Shown here one piece after another: positions 1-9,816 of a stretch of 64,000 nucleotides of DNA (positions are counted from its first letter, which is position 1; every line of letters begins with the position of its first letter). A model generated the notes under the pieces. That model did not search any database. It was not told the DNA's origin and worked only from the letters and a program-made list of their open reading frames with translations. This DNA is from Vibrio rumoiensis 1S-45 (GTDB taxonomy: Bacteria; Pseudomonadota; Gammaproteobacteria; Enterobacterales; Vibrionaceae). A program made the position numbers and the translations under genes. The stretch lies in NCBI RefSeq assembly GCF_000286955.2, contig NZ_AJYK02000102.1:19411-83410 (forward strand), in the 5' to 3' direction.

Positions 1-1
1 A

Positions 2-1024
2 CCCTTTTATGCACCATGGGGACAGCTTACCTCGGAAGCGAAGCTTATGTACACTTACTATGATCAAGATTTAAAAGATGATAAGGATCCTGATTTAAAA
101 GAAAATGTGCAGCGTGTCGTACCAGAATACCGAATCAGTGGCACCATCTTTATGGATAATAGCCAACAGTGGCTAGGTGGCTACACGCAAACTCTTGAAC
201 CTCGTATACAGTACCTGTACATTCCAGAAGTGGATCAATCTGATATTTATCAAGGTTACGACACCACTTTATTACAGTCCGACTATTATGGGTTATTCCG
301 AGATACTAAATACAGTAGTGTTGATTACATCGCCCCCGCTAATCAGCTAAGCTATGGTGCAACGTCTCGATTTTATGATGATAACTATAAAGAGCGCTTT
401 AATTTATCTCTGGGTCAAATTTACTACATCAACCCAACCAGCGATGAAGCGAACCTGTCCGCTTGGGCGTTAGAAAATGAATGGAACATCAGTGACTCAT
501 GGCTGTATAAAGGTGGATTACAATACGACAGTAATGTCTCTACTTTGCAACTTGCTAACAGCACTGTTGAATATAAGATCCCAACAGGTGGTTACGCCCA
601 GCTAAATTACCGTTATATTTCAAAATCCTACATCCAAGACAATGCTCCTGGCATCTCTGACAGTCAGCTAGACAAATACACTCGTGATGGTATTTCTCAA
701 GCCGGTGTTTTAACCAGTTTTAATGTTGCCCAGCGTTGGAGTGTACAAGCAAACTATTATCATGATCTGACTGAAAATGACATGTTAGAAAGTCTGCTAG
801 GTGTGACTTATAACGACGATTGTTGGTTCTTAGGATTGACCTTCTCGCGCCATATTCTGTCCTCAACTGATGTGTCAACAATATACCCAGAACCAGGCCC
901 TGAATATGAATCTAAAGTAAGCCTAAACATTGGTATTAAAGGCCTAGGGCAAAGCTCCGGTGTACAAGCTGGAGATGGCGGAAACTCATTAGGCTATGGC
1001 CGTCCATTTAGCCTAGACGATTAA
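2..1024 (+). CDS. lptD: LPS-assembly outer membrane protein LptD, C-terminal part (5' end outside window)
   Basis: This is the last 340 codons of LptD, the 26-stranded barrel that inserts lipopolysaccharide into the outer leaflet together with LptE. The frame is open from base 2 and reads PFYAPWGQLTSEAK before the first in-frame ATG at 47, so that ATG is internal and the gene starts upstream. The region is rich in Tyr/Trp and alternating hydrophobic residues, as expected for beta strands. Near the C terminus the motif YNDDCW stands where E. coli has two adjacent cysteines (Cys724-Cys725) that form the disulfides to the N-terminal domain; only one Cys is present here. surA, the chaperone of LptD folding, follows 82 bases downstream, the usual gamma-proteobacterial order. 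Confidence 0.95.
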   Translation, partial: PFYAPWGQLTSEAKLMYTYYDQDLKDDKDPDLKENVQRVVPEYRISGTIFMDNSQQWLGGYTQTLEPRIQYLYIPEVDQSDIYQGYDTTLLQSDYYGLFRDTKYSSVDYIAPANQLSYGATSRFYDDNYKERFNLSLGQIYYINPTSDEANLSAWALENEWNISDSWLYKGGLQYDSNVSTLQLANSTVEYKIPTGGYAQLNYRYISKSYIQDNAPGISDSQLDKYTRDGISQAGVLTSFNVAQRWSVQANYYHDLTENDMLESLLGVTYNDDCWFLGLTFSRHILSSTDVSTIYPEPGPEYESKVSLNIGIKGLGQSSGVQAGDGGNSLGYGRPFSLDD

Positions 1025-1106
1025 TGAACCGGATAGCCAGACATGGTAATATGTTTGGCTATCTCTTTTGTTGTAACTATTTTGTTGTATTAATTGGAAT
1101 TCTGAA

Positions 1107-2411
1107 ATGAAGACATGGATCCCCGCATTATTCAGTATATTGACCTTGTTCGGTGCATCGACTGCTTCTGCCGCGCCGCAAGAGCTCGATCACGTTGTTG
1201 CGATCGTCAATAATGGTGTGGTCTTACAAACCGATATCGACACCGCAATGAAAACCGTGCAAGCCAACGCCGGTGATAAAGGTCAACCATTACCGACTGC
1301 TGATGTATTAAAAGAACAAGTATTGGAAAAACTCATCTTAGACGAAATACAATTACAAGAAGCCAAGCGTATGGGGATTCAGATTGATGACCAACGCTTA
1401 GATCAGGCTATTCAAGGAATTGCAAAAGAACATGACCAATCTTTAGATCAGCTCATCGTCTCTTTAAAAAATGAAGGTTTAACTTACCCAGTCTTCCGTG
1501 AACAAATTCGTAAAGAAATGGCGATCAGTGAAGCACGTAATGCTCAAGTTCGCCGTCGAGTTAATATTTCTCCATCGGAAGTAGAGACGTTATCGACCTT
1601 GCTCGCTGAAAAAACAACCGCGACCGTCGAATATAAAGTGGCACAGATTCAATTGCGTTTTGGCGATGATAAAGATGCCACTGAAAAGCAAGCTCAAGAA
1701 TTGGTCTCTCGCTTGAAACAAGGCGAAGATTTCTCCACCTTAGCTTATACCTACTCCAAAGGCCCTAAAGCGCTACAAGGCGGCGATTGGGGATGGATGC
1801 GTAAAGAAGAAATGCCAACTATATTTGCTGACCAAATTACCACTCAAGGTAAAGGGGCTATCATTGGACCTTTCCGCAGTGGTGTTGGTTTCCATATTAT
1901 GATGATTGAAGATGTCAAAGGATTAGAAACGGTCGCAGTTACCGAAGTGAATGCTCAGCATATCTTGATCAAACCTTCGATTATTTTAAGTGATGAAGGC
2001 GCCAAAGAAGAACTCAACGGATTTATTGATGAGATCAAATCTGGCAAACGTACCTTTGGTCAATTAGCTCAACAATATAGCCAAGATGCTGGCTCAGCAG
2101 TGGCTAATGGTGTATTAGGTTTCCAAACTGCCGACACCTTTGTTCCAGAATTTAAGCATCAGGTTGAAACACTGCCTGTTGGCCAAATCAGCCAACCATT
2201 TAAAACCGTCCATGGCTGGCACATTGTAAAGGTTCTCGATCGTCGTACTGTTGATCGCACTGAATCTGCGATGAAAAATCGTGCATACCAAATTTTATTT
2301 AAACGTAAATTCAACGAAGAAGCAGGCGCATGGTTACAAGAAATTCGTGCCAGTGCTTACGTTGAGATAGTAGAAGACCAAAATGGACAAAGTAACAATG
2401 ATAAGGGTTAA
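1107..2411 (+). CDS. surA: Periplasmic chaperone and peptidyl-prolyl isomerase SurA
   Basis: SurA escorts unfolded outer-membrane proteins, LptD in particular, through the periplasm to the Bam complex. The 434-residue product (E. coli 428) starts with a signal peptide of about 22 residues ending in TASA. A SurA_N chaperone domain follows (about 25-170), then two parvulin PPIase domains (about 175-275 and 285-388), each with the Q-I/H-I-like start and the G-F/W-H-I end ([16 protein letters not shown]). The C-terminal helix returns to the chaperone module. The gene lies between lptD and pdxA, with only 5 bases to pdxA, so it is probably co-transcribed with the downstream genes. Confidence 0.96.
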   Translation: MKTWIPALFSILTLFGASTASAAPQELDHVVAIVNNGVVLQTDIDTAMKTVQANAGDKGQPLPTADVLKEQVLEKLILDEIQLQEAKRMGIQIDDQRLDQAIQGIAKEHDQSLDQLIVSLKNEGLTYPVFREQIRKEMAISEARNAQVRRRVNISPSEVETLSTLLAEKTTATVEYKVAQIQLRFGDDKDATEKQAQELVSRLKQGEDFSTLAYTYSKGPKALQGGDWGWMRKEEMPTIFADQITTQGKGAIIGPFRSGVGFHIMMIEDVKGLETVAVTEVNAQHILIKPSIILSDEGAKEELNGFIDEIKSGKRTFGQLAQQYSQDAGSAVANGVLGFQTADTFVPEFKHQVETLPVGQISQPFKTVHGWHIVKVLDRRTVDRTESAMKNRAYQILFKRKFNEEAGAWLQEIRASAYVEIVEDQNGQSNNDKG

Positions 2412-2416
2412 ACGTA

Positions 2417-3442
2417 ATGACAAAAGTTAAACGTATTGTTATTACGGCAGGCGAACCTGCTGGCATTGGCCCTGATTTAGTTTTAGCGCTTTCTCAATAT
2501 GAATGGCCACATCAACTTGTTGTTTGTGCAGACAAAAACATGTTAGAAGCGCGCGCTAAACAACTTGCTATAAATGTTGAATTATTAGATTACGATATCA
2601 ACACACCAGCCCTGCCCCTAAAAAAAGGGCAACTAACGGTTGATCATATTGCCACCAAAGAACCGGTTACTGCCGGTACTTTGAATGAGGCGAATGGGCA
2701 CTATGTCCTCAAAACGCTAGAACGTGCTTGCCAAGGTAGCATGAGTGGCGAGTTTGATGCTTTGGTCACAGGCCCTGTTCATAAAGGTGTGATCAATCGA
2801 GCAGGGGTTGCATTCAGTGGTCATACGGAATTCTTTGCTGAGCAATCAAACACACCACTTGTGGTGATGATGCTAGCAACAGAAGGCTTAAGGGTTGCTT
2901 TAGTTACCACCCATATCCCTTTAGCCTATGTTAGCCAAGCAGTGACGGCGGAGCGTTTAGAAAGTATCATTCGCATCCTACACACCGATTTAGTCAATAA
3001 ATTTGGCATAGAGAAACCTGCTATTTATGTTTGTGGCCTTAATCCACATGCAGGAGAAGATGGGTGCCTAGGGCGTGAAGAAATTGAAACCATCACGCCA
3101 ACATTAGAACGAATGAAGCAACAAGATGGAATGAATCTCGTTGGACCGTTACCGGCAGACACCATCTTCAATACAAAATATTTAGAACAAGCCGATACCG
3201 TATTAGCGATGTATCACGATCAAGGATTGCCTGTCCTCAAGTACAAAGGGTTTGGGAATTCGGTCAACATCACTTTAGGTCTACCGTTTATCCGCACTTC
3301 AGTGGATCACGGAACTGCGCTTGATTTAGCTGGCACAGGGAATGCCGATATTGGCAGTTTTTTAACTGCAATCACCCATGCTTTAAAACTGGCAGAAAGC
3401 GCTAAGCCGTCAGATAATAAGCAAAAAGAGAGTAATCAATGA
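2417..3442 (+). CDS. pdxA: 4-hydroxythreonine-4-phosphate dehydrogenase PdxA
   Basis: PdxA oxidises 4-phosphohydroxy-L-threonine with NAD(P)+ to 3-amino-1-hydroxyacetone phosphate, a step of the DXP-dependent pyridoxal phosphate pathway. The 341-residue protein (E. coli 329) opens with [10 protein letters not shown]. It shows the three divalent-metal histidines in the motifs GHTEFF, NPHAGE and [10 protein letters not shown]. The family C-terminal signature [14 protein letters not shown] is also present. The start is 5 bases after surA, and the stop TGA overlaps the ATG of rsmA (ATGA), which implies translational coupling within the surA-pdxA-rsmA-apaG-apaH operon. Confidence 0.96.
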   Translation: MTKVKRIVITAGEPAGIGPDLVLALSQYEWPHQLVVCADKNMLEARAKQLAINVELLDYDINTPALPLKKGQLTVDHIATKEPVTAGTLNEANGHYVLKTLERACQGSMSGEFDALVTGPVHKGVINRAGVAFSGHTEFFAEQSNTPLVVMMLATEGLRVALVTTHIPLAYVSQAVTAERLESIIRILHTDLVNKFGIEKPAIYVCGLNPHAGEDGCLGREEIETITPTLERMKQQDGMNLVGPLPADTIFNTKYLEQADTVLAMYHDQGLPVLKYKGFGNSVNITLGLPFIRTSVDHGTALDLAGTGNADIGSFLTAITHALKLAESAKPSDNKQKESNQ

Positions 3443-4260
3443 GTAATGATGTCCATCTAGGTCATAAAGCCCGTAAGCGTTTTGGCCAAAACTTTTTAAA
3501 TGATCCCTATATTATTGATGGTATTGTTTCTGCTATTAACCCATTACCAGGTCAGAATTTAGTTGAAATTGGACCCGGTCTTGGTGCCATTACCGAGCCT
3601 GTTGGCCGTGAAGTCGACAAGTTTACCGTGATTGAACTCGATAGAGATTTAGCAGAGCGTCTGCGTAATCACCCGGAACTCTCAAGCAAGCTCACCATTC
3701 ATGAAGGTGATGCAATGCGTTTTGATTTCAATCAGTTAGTAAAACCGAACAATAAACTACGTATTTTTGGCAACTTGCCATACAACATATCGACACCGTT
3801 GATGTTCCACCTATTTGAGTTCCATAAAGACATTCAAGACATGCACTTTATGCTACAAAAAGAAGTGGTCAATCGCCTAGCAGCCGGCCCTGGTACTAAA
3901 GCATATGGTCGATTAACTGTCATGGCGCAATATTTCTGTAAAGTTATGCCCGTACTGGAAGTGCCACCAACTGCATTTATTCCACCACCAAAGGTAGATT
4001 CAGCCGTAGTACGCTTATCACCTTATGAAGTGCTTCCGCACCCGGCAACTAGCTTAAAATGGTTAGATCGTGTTTGCCGTGAAGGTTTTAACCAACGTCG
4101 TAAAACCGTTCGTAACTGCTTCAAAAACCTTGTTTCTGCTGAAGAATTAGAACAGTTAGGTATCAGTCCAAGCTTACGCCCAGAAAACTTAACCTTGGTG
4201 CAATTCGTGGCTTTAGCGAATTATATGGATGCCAACAACCCAAAACCTGAACAAGAGTAA
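3439..4260 (+). CDS. rsmA: 16S rRNA (adenine1518/1519-N6,N6)-dimethyltransferase RsmA (KsgA)
   Basis: RsmA puts two methyl groups on each of A1518 and A1519 in helix 45 of 16S rRNA late in 30S assembly. Loss gives kasugamycin resistance. The 273-residue protein has the Rossmann SAM-binding motif [10 protein letters not shown], the acidic motif IELDRD, and the catalytic [10 protein letters not shown] (NLPY) motif near residue 115. The C-terminal rRNA-binding domain carries [10 protein letters not shown]. Its ATG overlaps the pdxA stop by four bases. About 97 bases separate it from apaG, a gap that includes a short inverted repeat (GGAGCC..GGCTCC around 4276-4296). Confidence 0.96.
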   Translation: MSNDVHLGHKARKRFGQNFLNDPYIIDGIVSAINPLPGQNLVEIGPGLGAITEPVGREVDKFTVIELDRDLAERLRNHPELSSKLTIHEGDAMRFDFNQLVKPNNKLRIFGNLPYNISTPLMFHLFEFHKDIQDMHFMLQKEVVNRLAAGPGTKAYGRLTVMAQYFCKVMPVLEVPPTAFIPPPKVDSAVVRLSPYEVLPHPATSLKWLDRVCREGFNQRRKTVRNCFKNLVSAEELEQLGISPSLRPENLTLVQFVALANYMDANNPKPEQE

Positions 4261-4357
4261 TGTCCCATTGAATATAGGAGCCCTCTTATCTGGCTCCTAG
4301 ATCACTTATGAATGAATGACCTTGTTATTCAAATTTCCTACGGATAGGAGAAAAACA

Positions 4358-4741
4358 GTGACAGAAGCTAGCCATCCACGCGTCACATGCCAAATTCATA
4401 CTCGTTATATCAAAGAGCAATCCCAGCCAGACCAACATCGTTATGTCTTTGCCTACACTATTACGATTCGCAATTTAAGCCAAGAGAACGTACAGCTTAT
4501 CGGACGTCGTTGGTTGATCACTGATGCTAATGCTAAACAGCTTACCATTGAAGGTGAAGGTGTTGTGGGAGAGCAACCCGTGATAGAACCTATGGGAGAA
4601 TACACTTATACCAGTGGCACCGCTCTTGAAACACCTGTCGGTGTAATGCAAGGTCACTATGTGATGCTTGATTCTCATGGCAGTGAATTTTTAACTGACA
4701 TCCCTCCATTTCGCTTAGCAATTCCAAACATTTTGAACTAG
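4358..4741 (+). CDS. apaG: ApaG protein (DUF525)
   Basis: ApaG is a small fibronectin-III-like beta-sandwich protein (DUF525) of uncertain role, associated with Mg2+/Co2+ homeostasis and often encoded between rsmA and apaH. I chose the GTG at 4358 because an AGGAG-type ribosome site (4346-4351) stands 6-7 bases before it and the resulting 127 residues match the 125-residue E. coli protein. A longer reading frame from an ATG at 4316 would add 14 unconserved residues. Family signatures visible are [14 protein letters not shown], the Gly-rich [31 protein letters not shown] and the C-terminal FRLAIP. apaH begins 9 bases downstream. Confidence 0.9.
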   Translation: MTEASHPRVTCQIHTRYIKEQSQPDQHRYVFAYTITIRNLSQENVQLIGRRWLITDANAKQLTIEGEGVVGEQPVIEPMGEYTYTSGTALETPVGVMQGHYVMLDSHGSEFLTDIPPFRLAIPNILN

Positions 4742-4750
4742 AGAGTATAC

Positions 4751-5560
4751 GTGTCGACTTATATTGTAGGTGATATTCAAGGCTGTTTTGATGAACTTCA
4801 ATTGCTGCTTAAGAAGGTGTCTTTCGATCCTAAACACGATACCTTATGGTTAGCGGGAGATTTAGTGGCTCGTGGGCCAAAGTCGTTAGAAACTCTGCGT
4901 TTCATTCGTAAGTTAGGTTCATCGGCCAAATGTATTTTAGGTAATCACGATCTCCATTTACTGGCGGTGTATTTAGGTTACTTTCCTGCCAAAGCAAAAG
5001 ATAAAACATCTGACATTTTTAGCGCAGAAGATAAAGATGAAATCATCGACTGGTTACGTCACCAACCATTAATGGCTGAACATAATGAATTTGTAATGTG
5101 CCATGCAGGCATCTCTCCCCGTTGGAATTTAGCGACAGCAACACAAGCAGCACAAGAAATCGAAAGCATATTAACAAGCGATAATTGGCAGTGGTTAATA
5201 AAAAACATGTACGCCAACACACCAACACAATGGAGTGAATCATTACAAGGCATTGAACGTTATCGCTATATTATTAACGCCTTCACTCGCATGCGTTTTT
5301 GTAAACAAGATGGTGAGTTGGACATGGAATGCAAGCTTCCACCGAGTAAAATAGGCAGTGGTAATCTATTCCCTTGGTTTAGCCTCCCTTCTCGTCAACC
5401 ATTTGAAAAAACCATTATCTTTGGTCATTGGGCGGCACTGATGGGATGTCACGATGAAAAGGCCAATGTAATTGGTTTAGATACTGGGTGTGTCTGGGGA
5501 GAATATCTCTCTATGCTGAGATGGGAAGATAAAAAAATGTTTACTCAGTCTGCCATTTAA
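4751..5560 (+). CDS. apaH: Symmetrical bis(5'-nucleosyl)-tetraphosphatase ApaH
   Basis: ApaH cleaves Ap4A to two ADP and also removes Np4 caps from RNA. It is a PPP-family metallophosphatase: GDIQGC (residues 7-12, Gln in place of the commoner His of GDxHG, a substitution also seen in other ApaH proteins), GDLVARGP, GNHDLHLLAV, and the later His motifs CHAGIS and FGHWAAL. The length of 269 residues is close to the E. coli 282. Translation starts at GTG (4751). It is the last gene of the rightward operon and converges on folA. Confidence 0.95.
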   Translation: MSTYIVGDIQGCFDELQLLLKKVSFDPKHDTLWLAGDLVARGPKSLETLRFIRKLGSSAKCILGNHDLHLLAVYLGYFPAKAKDKTSDIFSAEDKDEIIDWLRHQPLMAEHNEFVMCHAGISPRWNLATATQAAQEIESILTSDNWQWLIKNMYANTPTQWSESLQGIERYRYIINAFTRMRFCKQDGELDMECKLPPSKIGSGNLFPWFSLPSRQPFEKTIIFGHWAALMGCHDEKANVIGLDTGCVWGEYLSMLRWEDKKMFTQSAI

Positions 5561-5642
5561 AAAGACGTTGCTGGTAATTCAAACTCAACTCACTGAGTGT
5601 TCGTCTTACCAAGCAACATGAAATTCAAATATCCTCAACGCC

Positions 5643-6125
5643 TTAACTTCGTTTTAAAACAACAAACTCCATATCGTAAGTATTCTTTTCATCTTGAGTA
5701 TAAGTTTCACTGTAAACCTTACTCCAATCTTTACCCCAATCAGGAAATTGAGTGTCTCCCTCAATATCAGCATCAATGAATGTCAGGTACAAACAATCAG
5801 AAACAGGCAAAAAGGCTTGGTAGATACTTCCACCGCCAATAATCATTAATTCATCAACATCGCCCGCAGATTGTTTAGCTTGTTCAAGGCTAGTGACCGT
5901 TGTCACCCCTTCTATTGCTAAAGAAGAATCTCGACTGATCACAATATTTAATCGTCCAGGCAAAGGACGGCCGATTGATTCAAAAGTTTTACGCCCCATC
6001 ACAATGGGCTTTCCCATAGTGCAGCGTTTAAACCATGCAAAATCAGCTGGTAAGTGCCAAGGCATTTGATTGTCTTTTCCAATAATGCGATTGTTTGCCA
6101 TTGCGGCAACCATACTAATTTTCAA
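5643..6125 (-). CDS. folA: Dihydrofolate reductase
   Basis: FolA reduces dihydrofolate to tetrahydrofolate with NADPH and is the target of trimethoprim. The 160-residue protein shows the Met20-loop region GKDNQMPWHLPADFAWF with the catalytic acid Asp28 (E. coli Asp27), the NADPH-binding GRKTFESIGRPLPGR, and IIGGGSIYQAFL. No resistance-type replacement is obvious. It lies opposite apaH (82 bases between the stops) and 53 bases downstream of yjjB on the same strand, so it may be read partly from the yjjPB transcript as well as from its own promoter. Confidence 0.97.
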   Translation of the reverse strand: MKISMVAAMANNRIIGKDNQMPWHLPADFAWFKRCTMGKPIVMGRKTFESIGRPLPGRLNIVISRDSSLAIEGVTTVTSLEQAKQSAGDVDELMIIGGGSIYQAFLPVSDCLYLTFIDADIEGDTQFPDWGKDWSKVYSETYTQDEKNTYDMEFVVLKRS

Positions 6126-6178
6126 AATATTGTCCCTTCAATGTTCTCATGGTTGGTTTTAAGCAATACCGATCACCG

Positions 6179-6646
6179 CTATACCACAGGGCGACGACGA
6201 TAGAATAACAAGCCTGGCATTGCAAGACCAATAGCTAAACCTGCAATAATAAACATCGCTTGTAAAAAGTTTTCAATTAGCATTGCAAAAAGTTGTGGCT
6301 CAAATCCTTTATGGTTTATTTCTACCATCGCAATCATAGCTTTAAATGCATAAACCCCTGGCACCATAGGAATCATTGCCGCAACAGTAAAGATTTTAGG
6401 GTGAGCTAAAAATTTATGCGACCAATGCACACCAATCATACTTACCAAAGTAGCCGCAAAAAAAGTCGCCCACTCTACTGGCATAGAATACGACATTAAC
6501 GAGAATCGAATACCATAAGCAATCGCCCCACCTAAAGCACAATACTTTAATGCACTTTTAGGCACATTGAACACCAAGGCAAAACCGATAGCAGGAACAG
6601 AGGCCAGTAACATGACATTGGCCAAATCTAATAGAAAGATGCTCAT
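6179..6646 (-). CDS. yjjB: ThrE-like exporter, small membrane subunit (YjjB, DUF3815)
   Basis: This is the C-terminal half of a split threonine/serine-exporter-type (ThrE) transporter; in E. coli the YjjP-YjjB pair has been reported to export succinate. I place the start at the ATG at 6646 because it overlaps the yjjP stop (ATGA) and has GGGAGTG upstream, giving 155 residues (E. coli about 157). An upstream ATG in the same frame (6661) would only add five residues. Four or five hydrophobic segments span most of the protein (for example residues 3-25, 30-50, 55-75, 85-105, 125-148). The substrate cannot be told from sequence. Confidence 0.86.
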   Translation of the reverse strand: MSIFLLDLANVMLLASVPAIGFALVFNVPKSALKYCALGGAIAYGIRFSLMSYSMPVEWATFFAATLVSMIGVHWSHKFLAHPKIFTVAAMIPMVPGVYAFKAMIAMVEINHKGFEPQLFAMLIENFLQAMFIIAGLAIGLAMPGLLFYRRRPVV

Positions 6647-7410
6647 CGTACCCACTCCCACGTTCCAGTTAATGTCATAGCAGCAACAATCCCTAAACTG
6701 GTTGCAAAGGTCAATAAGCTCGCCATGACAAAGCGAGCTATACCCATATTGATATAGCCTTTTAGCATATCAGCCACGGCATTAATCAAAGGAAAACCCG
6801 GCACTAGCATCAAAACAGAAGAAGCCATGGCTAAAAAAGGATAGTTACCCACTTGATACAATACGGCTTGAGAAGAAATTAATGTCGTCACAAATGCTGT
6901 AATAGCAAAATTTAGAAATGGATTAAAAGATCGATGAGCAATTTCTTGTCGCACAAACATCCCTACGCTAGAAGCGAAGAAGGTTATTGTACAAATTATT
7001 TCATCACCATTGGCTAAACGTGCAAATGCTGCACAGGATAAACCGATCATCAACAAAACTAACCAGCGATTATAACGTGTGACTTTTATTTGATTAATTT
7101 TATCTTGTGCAAGTCGATAGTCGATCACTTTACGCTCAGCCATAATGCAAATATGCTGTATGTCTGTCACGACCTTCATGTTAATACCGCGATCAGGACT
7201 GCGTCTGGCAGTTGTAATACAGTTGCCACCCATCACGGTTGTTACCACCAATGAGCTTGCCGACATCGAGACTTCAACCTCATCAACCCCACACGCTAAT
7301 CCTAGCCGCCGAGTTAAGTCTCCCACTAATGTGCTTTCAGCGCCATGCGCTAATAACATTTGCCCCGCATGTGCGATTAAGCGAGATATTTCACGTTGCT
7401 TTTCATCCAT
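6643..7410 (-). CDS. yjjP: ThrE-like exporter, large subunit (YjjP, DUF1212)
   Basis: YjjP is the N-terminal half of the split ThrE-type exporter. The 255-residue product (E. coli 256) starts with a soluble cytoplasmic portion (about 1-110) holding the family pattern AHGAESTLVGDLTRRL and GVDEVEVSMSASSLVVT. About five membrane helices follow from residue 113 (WLVLLMIGLSCAAFARLA) to the end. Its stop overlaps the start of yjjB, so the two halves are translationally coupled and presumably form one transporter. The upstream neighbour, obgE, has its own terminator, so the promoter should lie in 7411-7530. Confidence 0.87.
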   Translation of the reverse strand: MDEKQREISRLIAHAGQMLLAHGAESTLVGDLTRRLGLACGVDEVEVSMSASSLVVTTVMGGNCITTARRSPDRGINMKVVTDIQHICIMAERKVIDYRLAQDKINQIKVTRYNRWLVLLMIGLSCAAFARLANGDEIICTITFFASSVGMFVRQEIAHRSFNPFLNFAITAFVTTLISSQAVLYQVGNYPFLAMASSVLMLVPGFPLINAVADMLKGYINMGIARFVMASLLTFATSLGIVAAMTLTGTWEWVR

Positions 7411-7536
7411 AACTTCAATACCAATCCATTTGATAGTCTTTGAATAACCTCACCGATTCAGGTTGAGCCGTTACCCCTTTTGTATGATGATATTAGTTTG
7501 CCTGAACTTATGAATAGAAAAGATGATTTAGAATAA

Positions 7537-7574
7537 AAAAAAGCTGCGATTCTCATAAAGAACCACAGCTTTTC
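7537..7574 (-). terminator. Rho-independent terminator after obgE
   Basis: On the minus strand an AAAAGCTG / CAGCTTTT stem, extended inward by wobble pairs to TTCT/AGAA around a short loop, is followed by a run of T. It lies 24 bases after the obgE stop. It may also block transcription on the other strand, because A-runs flank both sides. Confidence 0.85.
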
Positions 7575-7597
7575 TCATTCGATTTAAATGAAACTAA

Positions 7598-8773
<1,176 letters not shown>

Positions 8774-8845
8774 CTACTCCACCTGCATGTTGGCAAGTTA
8801 TTATGAGTGTAGACCACAGACTGTAAATCCTAGTAGATATATGAA

Positions 8846-8878
8846 GTCTAGGGTCTAGGGTCTAGGGTCTAGGGTCTA
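8846..8878. repeat. Heptamer tandem repeat GTCTAGG, 4.7 copies
   Basis: Four exact copies of GTCTAGG and a fifth partial copy follow each other without interruption between the rpmA terminator and the obgE start. No gene overlaps the array. Its position upstream of obgE means that a change in copy number would change the spacing of upstream promoter elements, but no such role is shown. Confidence 0.95.
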
Positions 8879-8900
8879 TTATATAACTTCGCTATAAATA

Positions 8901-8928
8901 AAAAACCCCGCCATAAAGGCAGGGCTTT
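8901..8928 (-). terminator. Rho-independent terminator after rpmA
   Basis: On the minus strand the stem CCCTGCC / GGCGGGG (one wobble) with loop TTTAT is followed by six T. It begins 24 bases after the rpmA stop and closes the rplU-rpmA operon. Confidence 0.9.
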
Positions 8929-8951
8929 GAATTCAATTGTAAACAGGAAAC

Positions 8952-9209
8952 TTATGCAGTTTCGATGCTTACGAACTTACGGTTCTTAGGACCTTTAACT
9001 TCAAATTTAACTTTACCTTCAGATAAAGCAAATAGAGTATGGTCTTTACCGATACCAACATTAGTGCCAGCGTGGAATTTAGTACCACGTTGACGAACAA
9101 TGATGTTACCTGCTAAAACAGATTCGCCACCAAAACGCTTAACACCTAGGCGTTTGCTTTCTGAATCGCGACCGTTATTGGTAGAACCACCAGCTTTTTT
9201 ATGTGCCAT
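8952..9209 (-). CDS. rpmA: 50S ribosomal protein L27
   Basis: L27 reaches the peptidyl transferase centre with its flexible N terminus and stabilises the tRNA acceptor ends. The 85-residue product (E. coli 85) begins [16 protein letters not shown] and contains KRFGGE and the [10 protein letters not shown] motif. There is no N-terminal extension of the kind that Firmicutes cleave off. It follows rplU by 22 bases in the standard rplU-rpmA pair. Confidence 0.98.
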   Translation of the reverse strand: MAHKKAGGSTNNGRDSESKRLGVKRFGGESVLAGNIIVRQRGTKFHAGTNVGIGKDHTLFALSEGKVKFEVKGPKNRKFVSIETA

Positions 9210-9231
9210 GTTAGCTTCTCCGTTATGTTAA

Positions 9232-9543
9232 TTAAGCGCTGATGCCAGTAATTTTGACTTCAGTGAACCACTGACGGTGGCCCATTTGCTTACGAGAATG
9301 CTTACGACGACGGAACTTAACGATTTTAACTTTATCGCCACGACCGTGCTTAACTACTTCCGCAGTTACTTTACCGCCAGCAACCAGAGGTGCACCAACA
9401 GTGATTTCCTCACCATTAGCAACCATAAGAACTGAATCAAACTCAACGTTTGCGCCAGTTTCTACGTCCAATTTTTCTAAACGAAGAGTTTGACCTTCGC
9501 TTACACGGTGTTGTTTACCACCAGATTGGAAAACAGCGTACAT
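9232..9543 (-). CDS. rplU: 50S ribosomal protein L21
   Basis: L21 binds 23S rRNA domains near L20 and takes part in early 50S assembly. The 103-residue protein (E. coli 103) starts [14 protein letters not shown] and ends with [16 protein letters not shown] and FTEVKITGI, the family signature. It is the first gene of the rplU-rpmA operon and is transcribed away from ispB. A good sigma-70 promoter is visible about 90 bases upstream. Confidence 0.98.
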   Translation of the reverse strand: MYAVFQSGGKQHRVSEGQTLRLEKLDVETGANVEFDSVLMVANGEEITVGAPLVAGGKVTAEVVKHGRGDKVKIVKFRRRKHSRKQMGHRQWFTEVKITGISA

Positions 9544-9631
9544 ATTTTACTCCGCTTTTTCCGCACAGCATCATGTTAGTTATTTTAAACATATCAGGTG
9601 TGCGCTTAAACTTGTCATCAATAGGGCGCAG

Positions 9632-9660
9632 ATTCTACTTGAGAGCGTACCCTTTGACAA
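9632..9660 (-). promoter_or_regulatory. Sigma-70 promoter for rplU-rpmA
   Basis: Reading leftward, a -35 box TTGTCA (9655-9660) and a -10 box TAGAAT (9632-9637) are separated by 17 bases. Both hexamers differ from consensus by one base. Transcription would start near 9625, giving a leader of about 80 bases before rplU. Confidence 0.7.
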
Positions 9661-9816
9661 GATAAATATTAAAAAAAATGGCGAAAAGATCATCGCCTGA
9701 TTAAAGTGCGTTAATGATGCCGTTTACACTCGTGTTTATCAATGTTTTTTAGTGTAGAATCCATGATTATTTTTTATCTTTTGGCCACAATAGGCCTAAT
9801 CTCTGCTGGAAGAACA

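Noticed and set aside
4755..4800. ApaH with Gln in GDIQG instead of the metal-binding His
   Set aside because: GD-x-QG is a known natural form in other ApaH proteins, and the rest of the active site is intact, so it is not a defect.
5597..5779. Plus-strand 60-codon frame opposite the end of folA
   Set aside because: It mostly mirrors folA on the other strand and shows no independent coding features.
8846..8878. Possible CRISPR-like array or telomere-like repeat
   Set aside because: The unit is only seven bases with no spacers, and there are no cas genes; it is a simple tandem repeat.
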